In this document: in pieces, positions 1-6,289 of the stretch
Numbering within the stretch: the stretch's first letter is position 1
How the letters are laid out: each line of letters begins with the position of its first letter
Source of the DNA: Propionibacteriaceae bacterium
GTDB taxonomy: Bacteria > Actinomycetota > Actinomycetes > Propionibacteriales > Propionibacteriaceae
NCBI GenBank assembly: GCA_009778535.1
Contig: WRJP01000014.1
Coordinates: 1 to 19,540 of the forward strand
Length of the DNA stretch: 19,540 bases
Direction of reading: 5' to 3'
Made by a program: the position numbers and the translations under genes
Notes under the pieces: generated by a model
Told to the model about the DNA's origin: nothing
What the model saw: only the letters and a program-made list of their open reading frames with translations
The model's database searches: none

Positions 1-432
1 TTGTATAGGTTGAATCGAGACCATGCCCTGACCCCGGTCGTCTTGGCTGCTGTTCGAGTGCGCGCCGAGGTAAACAATAGACTGGCTGAGGAATCGGGCA
101 ATCTAGCTCCGAAACCGCTTAGTGTCGCCATATTCGGTTCGGTGGCTCGTGGAGATGCGACGGCAGACAGCGATCTCGACCTCCTAATCATCGCCACGGA
201 TGAACTTGATCCCGAGAGCGATGCCTGGACTGGGCAAGTTGACGATCTCGAACAACGGACGCGGCTATGGATCGGGAATCCACTTCAAACCACAACTGTG
301 ACCAAAACTCAACTCGCTGCCATGGCAAGCTCGGGAGCTCAAATCGTTGACGAGTGGGATCGTGACGTCTGCACCATCATGGGGCAGGATGCCCGCGGCT
401 TGATCCGCTCGGCTCAGAAGAAGGTGTTGTGA
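1..432 (+). CDS. MNT-type nucleotidyltransferase (5' end outside window)
   Basis: Minimal nucleotidyltransferase-fold protein, the partner of the HEPN gene that follows. The visible 143 residues contain the signature GSVARG (from G46) followed by SDLDLL with acidic residues at D58 and D60, the metal-binding pair of the polymerase-beta-like fold. The reading frame is open from the first base. The opening residues (YRLNRDHAL) resemble the linker that in actinobacterial relatives follows an N-terminal winged helix, so I think the gene starts left of the window and that domain is missing here; the TTG at base 1 need not be the start. MNT proteins typically neutralise HEPN RNases, in studied cases by adding AMP to the HEPN protein. 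The stop overlaps the next start (GTGA), so the two are translationally coupled. Confidence 0.85.
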   Translation: MYRLNRDHALTPVVLAAVRVRAEVNNRLAEESGNLAPKPLSVAIFGSVARGDATADSDLDLLIIATDELDPESDAWTGQVDDLEQRTRLWIGNPLQTTTVTKTQLAAMASSGAQIVDEWDRDVCTIMGQDARGLIRSAQKKVL

Positions 433-830
433 GCCCAAAGAAACACCGCACTAGCATTGGCGGACTACCTGAAGGTCGGCGACGTCTTAGCATCGCAGAG
501 CAATATCTCATGCTCGCCACGATGCTTGCCGATGATCCGTCAGACGGAGCTATCAATGCGTGCATTGGCAACTGTGTGCTCGCCGGGATTGCAGCCGCTG
601 ATGCCCTTTGTTACGCGCGGCTTGGCGAGCGCTATTCCGGCCCGGATCACGATCAGGCGGCCGACATCTTAGATCGCGTCAGCAAGGAGTACGGCAGTGC
701 GCTGCGCTCACTCACCCGGTTAAAGACGAAGTCACAATACGGCGACGAGTGGCTTGTCGACTCTACAAGGAAAGCCGCCTTACGCAATGCTGGCTTCCTC
801 GTTCACGAAGCCGAAGCCTCGCTCCGCTGA
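429..830 (+). CDS. HEPN-domain protein, probable toxin of MNT/HEPN module
   Basis: A 133-residue, mostly helical protein starting at GTG 429, four bases inside the preceding gene. The central segment with NACIGNCVLAGIAAADAL and then RLGERYSG (residues about 43-70) is the usual core of actinobacterial HEPN proteins found next to MNT genes. In RNase-active HEPN proteins an R-x4-6-H motif makes the catalytic site. I do not see a clear copy here: the matching region reads LKTKSQYGDEW, so the protein may be a degenerate or non-catalytic member. Placement, size and coupling support an MNT/HEPN toxin-antitoxin or defence pair; enzymatic activity is not shown by the sequence. Confidence 0.7.
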   Translation: MSPKKHRTSIGGLPEGRRRLSIAEQYLMLATMLADDPSDGAINACIGNCVLAGIAAADALCYARLGERYSGPDHDQAADILDRVSKEYGSALRSLTRLKTKSQYGDEWLVDSTRKAALRNAGFLVHEAEASLR

Positions 831-908
831 CGAAACTAAAATGAGAATGTGTTTGCTGGGAGATTATCAAAGCCATACCGAATAGTGGACTTTTCGTACT
901 GAATGCTC

Positions 909-986
909 CATGTGACAAAATCAGACCGTCCCCCTGACAACACCCCTGACACATGTGACAAAATCAGACCGTCCCCCTGACAACAC
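909..986. repeat. 35-bp direct repeat, two perfect copies
   Basis: A 35-base unit starting CATGTGACAAAATCAG and ending CTGACAACAC occurs at 909-943 and again at 952-986, separated by 8 bases. The spacer repeats part of the unit, so CCCCTGACA occurs three times (near 931, 943 and 974). It lies in a gene-free stretch (831-1129) that otherwise holds only the arsM promoter and no ORF I believe. Read on the other strand, the unit begins TGTCAGGGGGACGGT and ends GTCACATG, which resembles dispersed repeats seen next to transposase genes in many genomes, but no transposase is in the window. Origin as an insertion-sequence remnant is an inference. Confidence 0.8.
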
Positions 987-1057
987 ATAAGGGGCAACCA
1001 TGCACCATATACGTGTTATGAAATCCGTATTTCCCAAAAATCTTGTGGCTCATCACC

Positions 1058-1094
1058 TTGACAAACGTCGATATATAGACGATCATCGATATAT
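1058..1094 (+). promoter_or_regulatory. arsM promoter with repeated TCGATATAT (candidate operator)
   Basis: A consensus -35 box TTGACA (1058-1063) is followed after 17 bases by GATCAT (1081-1086), a 4/6 match to -10. The 9-mer TCGATATAT occurs at 1068-1076 between the boxes and again at 1086-1094, overlapping and following the -10 box. AT-rich repeats of this kind over the promoter are typical places for ArsR/SmtB-family metalloregulators; no arsR gene is in the window, so a regulator encoded elsewhere is an inference. Confidence 0.5.
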
Positions 1095-1129
1095 CGTATT
1101 GCTGTACCAACCAAGAAAGGGGAAGCATT

Positions 1130-1933
1130 ATGTCGACACCTGTTGATGTTCTCGAGCAAGTTCGTGCCCGGTATGCCCAGGCAGCTAAGGCTGTTCAGGG
1201 CGGTGCGATTAACACTGAACTGAACGCTGCCTCTCAGGGCGCGGGCGACTGCTGCGCTGGCAGTTCATGTTGCGGCGGGGAGGCTGTGGTGGTGGAACAA
1301 TCCTTCGGAGCTGGACTGTACGCAGCTGACGAGAAAGCACAGTTACCTGTAACTGCGGTCGCAGCAAGCCTGGGATGTGGAAACCCGCTAGCGGTCGCCG
1401 AGTTGCGGGTCGGAGAAACAGTTTTAGACCTTGGCTCAGGTGGCGGCATTGACGTGCTGCTTTCAGCTCGTCGAGTTGGCTCAACCGGTTTTGCCTACGG
1501 CGTTGATATGACCGATGAGATGCTGGAACTGGCTCGCGCTAACGCTGCGAAGGCTGGAATATCCAATGTTGAGTTCCTCAAGGGAACTATTGAGGATGTT
1601 CCCCTGCCCGATGGTTGCGTGGACGTGGTGATCTCCAACTGCGTCATCAATCTCTCAGTTGACAAACCGAAGGTGTTTGCCGACATGTTTCGGGTTCTAG
1701 TACCCGGTGGTCGGATCGGTATTTCTGATGTCGTGGCCGAAGACCACCTGAGTGCTAATGACCGGGCTGAACGTGGTTCTTACGTTGGTTGTATCGCTGG
1801 GGCAATGTCACGGCAGGAATATCTCGCAAGCCTTGCTGCTGCCGGGTTTGTTGATGCGTCGGTGGAGTTCACCCACGAAGCTGCGCCTCAAATGCACGGC
1901 GCAATCATCCGAGCCACAAAGCCCGCAATCTGA
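1130..1933 (+). CDS. arsM: Arsenite S-adenosylmethionine methyltransferase
   Basis: Cytosolic enzyme that methylates As(III) with S-adenosylmethionine, producing methylated arsenicals. The 267-residue length fits bacterial ArsM. The SAM motif VLDLGSGGGID lies at residues 98-108 with the acidic residue of the next strand in GVDMT (D126). The three arsenic-binding cysteines of the family are visible as C83 (GCGNP), C171 (ISNCVINL) and C221 (YVGCIAGAM). A vicinal cysteine cluster, CCAGSSCC at 41-48, is the usual N-terminal variant of ArsM proteins. The start is supported by a strong ribosome site (AGAAAGGGG) just upstream. The gene heads a two-gene operon with the next ORF. No arsR, arsB or arsC is nearby, so this is a stand-alone arsenic methylation unit. 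Confidence 0.93.
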   Translation: MSTPVDVLEQVRARYAQAAKAVQGGAINTELNAASQGAGDCCAGSSCCGGEAVVVEQSFGAGLYAADEKAQLPVTAVAASLGCGNPLAVAELRVGETVLDLGSGGGIDVLLSARRVGSTGFAYGVDMTDEMLELARANAAKAGISNVEFLKGTIEDVPLPDGCVDVVISNCVINLSVDKPKVFADMFRVLVPGGRIGISDVVAEDHLSANDRAERGSYVGCIAGAMSRQEYLASLAAAGFVDASVEFTHEAAPQMHGAIIRATKPAI

Positions 1934-1945
1934 CGAAAGGACACC

Positions 1946-2296
1946 ATGATGTTCTACGAGGTTTGCCTCTACGAAGCCAGAGTTGATCGCCAAGACGAAA
2001 TTGAAGCCCTCATGAAGGAAGTGGCCGAGTTCTATCGCAGCCAGCCAGGAGTGATTGACGTCAGATACATCAAGCGCACTCACCGTCAAGACAGCTTCCA
2101 AGCGGTTAAAGAAGGTGAACTTCCGATCAGGTTGACCCGCTACGTAGGCAAAGTCACTTATGTGCTGTTCTGGACACTTGAGAGCGCGCAAGCACACGCA
2201 GCCTTGTGCAAGCCAGCGTTAGAGAAGTTCTACAAACGCTGGAACCGTTGCCTGACGACGATGCCGAAGATCATTCTCGGCGAGGAAGTTGCCTAG
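1946..2296 (+). CDS. Small protein downstream of arsM, possible dimeric alpha/beta-barrel fold
   Basis: 116 residues, 12 bases after arsM and preceded by GAAAGGA, so co-transcribed. Two consecutive ATGs make the start 1946 or 1949. The pattern strand (YEVCLYEARV), long helix (EIEALMKEVAEFYRSQ), strand (VIDVRYIKR), strand (VTYVLFWTLES) and helix (AQAHAALCKPALEKFYKRW) fits the ferredoxin-like dimeric alpha/beta barrel of the antibiotic-biosynthesis-monooxygenase (ABM) superfamily. I do not recognise the specific family. It has cysteines at residues 7, about 88 and about 101, but no obvious CxxC or metal motif. A role in handling methylated arsenic is suggested only by position. Confidence 0.7.
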   Translation: MMFYEVCLYEARVDRQDEIEALMKEVAEFYRSQPGVIDVRYIKRTHRQDSFQAVKEGELPIRLTRYVGKVTYVLFWTLESAQAHAALCKPALEKFYKRWNRCLTTMPKIILGEEVA

Positions 2297-2364
2297 CACA
2301 ACGCGAGGATGCGCACCACGGGACGTACCTTTTATGTTACTGCGTTCTGACAAGCTGCCCAGGT

Positions 2365-2808
2365 CTAGAAAGCCCCGGGTTTGATGACAATCAACCTAGA
2401 TGACGATGCGCCTCGAATGGCTGCAACGTCGATACGTCTGTCGAGGGTGACCAGGTATCCATCATGATGGATGGCCAATCCGAGAAGGTAGGTATCGGTG
2501 ACCTGCCCAGAGGTAAGCAGGTGGGCGTCATTGATGATGGTGTTGTCAATGACGGTAATGTTGTCAGGCCAGAAGCTGTGCGCCGCATGGGAACAGGCAC
2601 ACCGCATGATCTCCACAGCGTCAGCCACCGTGATCGGTTGCGGATAGGAAGAATGTGACACGATACGAACGAACCCATTCTCAGTGATGGGACAAGTGGC
2701 CCAGCCATCAGCAGCATGATCACGGAACCAGCTAGCCGCAATGGCATGGAATGTGTGGGCGGGATCGAGCAGAGCAATCAGAACGTTAGTGTCAAGAAGA
2801 GCGATCAC
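2365..2808 (-). CDS. vapC: VapC-type PIN-domain toxin
   Basis: A 147-residue PIN-domain endoribonuclease, the toxin half of a VapBC pair. The opening MIALLDTNVLIALLD gives the first catalytic acid at D6; E43 (ITENGFVRI), D105 (VTDTYLLGLA) and D123 (LVTLDRR) complete the four-acid Mg2+ site. The RNA target cannot be told from sequence. Its ATG overlaps the antitoxin stop by four bases (2805-2808), so expression is coupled. It converges with the arsM operon, leaving 68 bases (2297-2364) in which I see no convincing terminator hairpin. Confidence 0.9.
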   Translation of the reverse strand: MIALLDTNVLIALLDPAHTFHAIAASWFRDHAADGWATCPITENGFVRIVSHSSYPQPITVADAVEIMRCACSHAAHSFWPDNITVIDNTIINDAHLLTSGQVTDTYLLGLAIHHDGYLVTLDRRIDVAAIRGASSSRLIVIKPGAF

Positions 2809-3053
2809 AGGAACAACTCGTCCCTTAGGCGGTTGACATCAGCGTTCGTAACCGTGGTGTCCCGGCGCGGTAAAAGCATCAACCCCTGGTCGATCAGCCA
2901 ATCATCATCCTTACTGATAGGCGTACGCTGCGTCGATTTCAAACCGGCCCGGGCCCAATTAGAGATCACCTCGCCTATCGTACGTCCTTCAACACTGGCG
3001 TGATCACGCGCAGCCAAGAACACATCTTCGTGTATCGTCAATGTTGTCCTCAT
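2805..3053 (-). CDS. vapB: VapB-type ribbon-helix-helix antitoxin
   Basis: An 82-residue antitoxin. The N-terminus (RTTLTIHEDVFLAARDHA, then a second helix around TIGEVISNWARAGL) is a ribbon-helix-helix DNA-binding domain; the C-terminal half, rich in charged residues (residues about 45-82), would wrap the toxin. It is the first gene of the operon and probably autoregulates it together with VapC, a standard VapBC behaviour. No Shine-Dalgarno sequence stands before the ATG; a good -10 box lies seven bases upstream, so the mRNA is probably leaderless. Confidence 0.87.
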   Translation of the reverse strand: MRTTLTIHEDVFLAARDHASVEGRTIGEVISNWARAGLKSTQRTPISKDDDWLIDQGLMLLPRRDTTVTNADVNRLRDELFL

Positions 3054-3075
3054 GCATCAGATTCTAGCATCAGAT
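3054..3075 (-). promoter_or_regulatory. vapBC leaderless promoter flanked by 9-bp direct repeats
   Basis: On the minus strand TAGAAT (plus 3061-3066) ends seven bases before the vapB ATG, the classic spacing for a leaderless transcript. The 9-mer GCATCAGAT (plus strand) occurs at 3054-3062 and 3067-3075, bracketing and partly overlapping the -10 box, which makes it a candidate VapB/VapBC operator. I see no good -35 box. Confidence 0.5.
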
Positions 3076-3194
3076 GTCGTGAAGTTTCCGTCGAGCGACT
3101 AGGCAACCAAATGCACCTAATATTACGAAAGTCTGGGTTCGCGTTCAGCTAGTGTTTGGCTTCCGCCTGAGTCGATCAATAATCCCTAATTTGG

Positions 3195-4232
3195 TTACGG
3201 AACCAGTACGGCGCGCCCCATCACCTTTCCTTCATGGAGGCGGTGGTACGCTTCAACGCCATCGTCAAGGTTGTACTTCTCGGTGTGAATCTTGATGGCA
3301 CCGCGCTGCGCCAGCGCGACAACATCGTAAAGATCAGTACGGGTACCCCAATATGGTGAGAACACCTGGCATTCAAATGGGGTGGCTCCAAAACCCACAT
3401 TGGCTAGGCCGCCACCAATCCCAACGATGTTCCAGTCTCCACGTACCCGCGTCATCTGGACACCAAGATCGATGGTGGCTTGATTGCCAACAAAGTCGAA
3501 GACCACTTCAGCGCCATGCCCGTGGGTAATGTCCTTGACCTTGCCAGGGGCGTCCTTGTCTGACTTGAAGCAGAAATCGGCACCGAGCTTCTTGGCAAGA
3601 CTGAGGTGTTCATCGGAAATATCCAACGCGACGACTTCTGCCGGAGTCAGATGTTTGATCAACTGTATGGCGATATGACCTAGCCCGCCAACGCCGATGA
3701 CAACAGCTACCGAGTTTGCGTCCAACTTTGAGCGGGAATGCTGTAGTGCGTGGTAGGGAGTCAGCGCGGCATCTGTTAAAGGTGCGGCTGTGACCGGATC
3801 AAGATCGCCAATAGGAACGCAGTATCGAGCGCGGTCGACCAGCATGTATTCGGCGCAGCCACCATCGTGACCCAGCCCAGGAGGGGTGATGTTAAGCGCG
3901 GCCGCGTTGTAACAATAATTCTCGTACCCAGTTGAGCACATCCGACAACGCCCGCAGCCACCTGGTCCGTAAACCATTACATTCTCGCCCATCGTCACCA
4001 GCGGGCGAGCGCCCTCACCGGCGTCCACGATTGTGCCGACACATTCATGCCCCAGCGTCATAGGAAGCGGATAGTTGTTGGCCACGGCGTAGTGTTCCAT
4101 CACAGCGATGTCGGAATGACACAGGCCTGCGGCCGTAACTTTTAGCAGAACCTGTCCAGGGCCTGGCGTTGGTTCGGGAATGTCGCGTAGTTCTGGGAAC
4201 TTCTTCGGCTCTATCAGTTGTATAGCTCTCAT
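3195..4232 (-). CDS. Zinc-dependent alcohol dehydrogenase (MDR superfamily)
   Basis: Cytosolic NAD-type oxidoreductase of 345 residues, interconverting alcohols with aldehydes or ketones; the substrate is not known. Catalytic zinc ligands are visible as C38 (GLCHSD) and H62-E63 (GHEC); the four-cysteine structural zinc lobe is C93, C96, C99, C107. The cofactor fold has GVGGLGHIAIQL, and the acidic residue at the end of the next strand (VVALDIS) favours NAD over NADP. The start is ATG 4232, because AAGGAG sits five bases before it; a longer frame from 4253 lacks such a site. It is separated from its neighbours by about 130-140 bases on each side, so it is probably transcribed alone. The upstream gap 4233-4362 shows no promoter I trust. 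Confidence 0.9.
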   Translation of the reverse strand: MRAIQLIEPKKFPELRDIPEPTPGPGQVLLKVTAAGLCHSDIAVMEHYAVANNYPLPMTLGHECVGTIVDAGEGARPLVTMGENVMVYGPGGCGRCRMCSTGYENYCYNAAALNITPPGLGHDGGCAEYMLVDRARYCVPIGDLDPVTAAPLTDAALTPYHALQHSRSKLDANSVAVVIGVGGLGHIAIQLIKHLTPAEVVALDISDEHLSLAKKLGADFCFKSDKDAPGKVKDITHGHGAEVVFDFVGNQATIDLGVQMTRVRGDWNIVGIGGGLANVGFGATPFECQVFSPYWGTRTDLYDVVALAQRGAIKIHTEKYNLDDGVEAYHRLHEGKVMGRAVLVP

Positions 4233-4362
4233 ATTGTCTCCTTGGCTTAGCATTCAGCAGTATCCGGATGTCTTGGGCACAACTGTATCCGCGTCTAAGA
4301 GCGCCCGCAGCTAGTTTTCCGAAGTCGTTGATCGGATTGTGAATAGCTCTCAACAAGGCGGA

Positions 4363-5076
4363 CTAGGCGGTTTTCACGCAGCCGATGAGAGTGTAGCCGT
4401 AGGCCGAGTCTTCTGACTGTAAGAACCGTAGGGTGTAATCGTCAATGTGTTCACCTGCTTGACGGTCTCCTTGCGTCAATACGATTCGATACAGGGCAGC
4501 AGCCACTTCAAATTGACCCTCACCAACATAGGAAGCGCTAAGCGCAGACATTTCAAAGTCCGTATCTCCCTGGTCGGAAACGGCATAGGTATAGTCTCCG
4601 GCTTCGTTTAACGTCAGAAACGTTTCAGCGGGCGGGTCAATGAGTTCGGGATAGTCGCCGATATATTGCCGCAGTAGATAGAACATTTCTGCTGGCGTTA
4701 TTGCGGACATGTACGTTTCTTCATCGAAGTCAGGCTGAATCTGCGCATCGTACAGTTCATAGTTCAAAAACTCGTATAGGAACGCATCTGCGAAATAACG
4801 ATCAACGTCTATCCCGCGCGCTGCATCAAATTCGGCTGCGAACGCAAAACCTACGACCAACCCAGCGGCATAGATCAGCGGCTGCACCTCGTCCACCGAA
4901 AAATCCGGAATCTGCACAGTTTGAGTTGGAGTTTCAGTCGGGGACGTTTCCGGAACCGACGTTGGCACAAAAGTTGGGGTGGATTCTTCTGTTTGCTGCG
5001 GGCTCAGTGTTGGGGAACATGCGCCAAATAGCAAAGCCAAACTCATGCACACTACAAATGTCATTACCGACTTCAT
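4363..5076 (-). CDS. Putative lipoprotein coupled to hypB
   Basis: 237 residues from ATG 5076, which overlaps the hypB stop by four bases (ATGA); a longer frame from 5094 would start inside hypB and precede the signal peptide, so I reject it. The N-terminus is a lipoprotein signal: positive MKSV, hydrophobic core, then LFGAC with the lipidated cysteine near residue 20. A Thr/Pro/Ser/Glu-rich linker (about residues 21-55) tethers an acidic globular domain of about 180 residues that includes EFDAARGIDVDRYFADAF and ends SAYGYTLIGCVKTA. I do not recognise the domain. It should face the outside of the membrane. It is the last gene of the hypA-hypB unit, which links it to hydrogenase or nickel function by position only. 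Confidence 0.8.
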   Translation of the reverse strand: MKSVMTFVVCMSLALLFGACSPTLSPQQTEESTPTFVPTSVPETSPTETPTQTVQIPDFSVDEVQPLIYAAGLVVGFAFAAEFDAARGIDVDRYFADAFLYEFLNYELYDAQIQPDFDEETYMSAITPAEMFYLLRQYIGDYPELIDPPAETFLTLNEAGDYTYAVSDQGDTDFEMSALSASYVGEGQFEVAAALYRIVLTQGDRQAGEHIDDYTLRFLQSEDSAYGYTLIGCVKTA

Positions 5077-5909
5077 AATGACTCCGACAGCCACGCTATC
5101 CAGTCCGCTACGCCTTCACCGGTCTTTGCAGAGGTATGAATTACCTCGACATTCGGATTCACCGCCTTGAGATTGGCTAGGAAAAGCGCCACATCGAAAT
5201 CCAGATACGGCAACAAATCCACCTTATTTATGACGACCGCATCTACGCTGCGAAACATGACGGGGTACTTCAGCGGTTTATCTTCGCCTTCGGTTACCGA
5301 AGCGATCATCGCCCTTCGATGAGCGCCGACATCGAACTCTGCTGGGCAAACCAAATTTCCCACGTTCTCAATCAAGACCAGATCGAGGGCTTCCAGATCG
5401 AGGGATTCCATTGCGTGGGCTACCATGGGCGCATCTAGGTGACATTCACCGCCGAAACCATCGCCGGTGTTCAACAACGAAATCTGAGCTCCCAAACCGC
5501 GCAGCCTTTCGGCATCAATCGCGGTTTCAATGTCGCCTTCGATAATGCCACAACGCACCTTTGATTCGAACTCAGTCAGCGTCCTAGCTAGCAGGGTCGT
5601 TTTGCCGGAGCCAGGAGAACTCATCAGGTTGACAGCGACGACACCAGCCGCGTCGAATTTAGCTCTATTAGCTGCTGCCGCCTGATCGTTTTCGTCAAAA
5701 ATGCGTTCCAACACTTCGATACGTTCACTGCCCGTCACATACCTGGAATGGTCGCCGATCTGTTCGGTTCTAGCAGCTTCGTGGCAGTGGTGCTTGCCAA
5801 TGTCGTCATGCGAATGCGGGTGCGAACCCGGAGCGTCGTGATCGTGTCCGTGTTCGTCGTGGTCGTGGGAATGCACTGTGCCATCGTCGTGGCGGTGAAA
5901 ACGTCCCAT
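5073..5909 (-). CDS. hypB: Hydrogenase nickel incorporation GTPase HypB
   Basis: GTPase that, with HypA, delivers nickel to the hydrogenase large subunit. The 278-residue protein has an unusually His-rich head: 14 histidines in residues 1-43, a nickel-storage stretch as in HupB-type proteins. The P-loop SSPGSGKT is at 97-104, the G-domain metal site has C156-H157 (GECHLD) and C188 (NLVCPAEFD), and the guanine-specificity motif NKVD is at 228-231. One base separates it from hypA, and its ribosome site (GGAG) lies in the last codons of hypA. Its own stop overlaps the lipoprotein start, so the three genes form one operon. Confidence 0.97.
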   Translation of the reverse strand: MGRFHRHDDGTVHSHDHDEHGHDHDAPGSHPHSHDDIGKHHCHEAARTEQIGDHSRYVTGSERIEVLERIFDENDQAAAANRAKFDAAGVVAVNLMSSPGSGKTTLLARTLTEFESKVRCGIIEGDIETAIDAERLRGLGAQISLLNTGDGFGGECHLDAPMVAHAMESLDLEALDLVLIENVGNLVCPAEFDVGAHRRAMIASVTEGEDKPLKYPVMFRSVDAVVINKVDLLPYLDFDVALFLANLKAVNPNVEVIHTSAKTGEGVADWIAWLSESL

Positions 5910-5910
5910 C

Positions 5911-6249
5911 TTATTTCTCCAACTGTAAAGCCGTTACCATGAATTCTTCTCCGCTGCTGGTCTGCACATTGGTACCAGCACAGAATCCACAACTAAGTAT
6001 AGGAAGATCAGTGAGCGTGGTGTCGGTGCCGCAATCATTGCAAACGATAACTGCTGGGATTGGATGTATTTCCAATCGGGAATTCTGAAGCTCACTACCG
6101 TCGCACAACAGTTTCCAGCACTGTTCCAAGGTAGACGGAACAACTTGGCGCAGTTGGCCAACCGCAAGCTCGACGACCCGCACCGGCCGCCCAGCAGCCG
6201 CGCGCTCAACGATTTTTTTTATCGAACGACACAAAGCCAATTCATGCAT
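5911..6249 (-). CDS. hypA: Hydrogenase nickel metallochaperone HypA
   Basis: Zinc-structured nickel chaperone acting with HypB. The family's N-terminal MHE (Ni bound by H2) begins the 112-residue protein, and the zinc site is C70-x2-C73 with C87-x2-C90. First gene of the minus-strand operon, preceded by AGGTGAG. An uninterrupted run of eight A residues (plus-strand T at 6213-6220) encodes the two lysines at 11-12, a possible polymerase-slippage point. Confidence 0.96.
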   Translation of the reverse strand: MHELALCRSIKKIVERAAAGRPVRVVELAVGQLRQVVPSTLEQCWKLLCDGSELQNSRLEIHPIPAVIVCNDCGTDTTLTDLPILSCGFCAGTNVQTSSGEEFMVTALQLEK

Positions 6250-6289
6250 TGCTCACCTACCCTGAGTTCAGAATAGACTGCTGGTACCC
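6250..6289. promoter_or_regulatory. Divergent hypA / hypF intergenic region
   Basis: Only 40 bases separate the hypA and hypF starts, so both promoters must sit here or inside the gene ends. For hypF, TAGACT (6274-6279) is a 4/6 -10 match ending ten bases before the ATG; there is no Shine-Dalgarno sequence before hypF, so its leader is probably very short. For hypA, TATCAT on the minus strand (plus 6289-6294) is a 5/6 match overlapping the hypF start. I see no convincing -35 box for either and no clear operator. Confidence 0.35.

Noticed and set aside
909..986. CRISPR array
   Set aside because: Only two copies with an 8-base spacer and no cas gene; a direct repeat is the better description.
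1808..2197. 129-codon minus-strand frame across the arsM end and the following gene
   Set aside because: Overlaps two supported genes on the other strand and shows no family features.
2297..2364. Terminator between the convergent arsM operon and vapC
   Set aside because: No stem with a following T run is visible; CCCGGGG near 2375 is short and lies in vapC.
4233..4362. Possible promoter or terminator between the lipoprotein and alcohol dehydrogenase genes
   Set aside because: Candidate boxes (GATACT, TACAGT) have no properly spaced -35, and the GGCGG repeats near 4360 do not form a good hairpin with a T tract.
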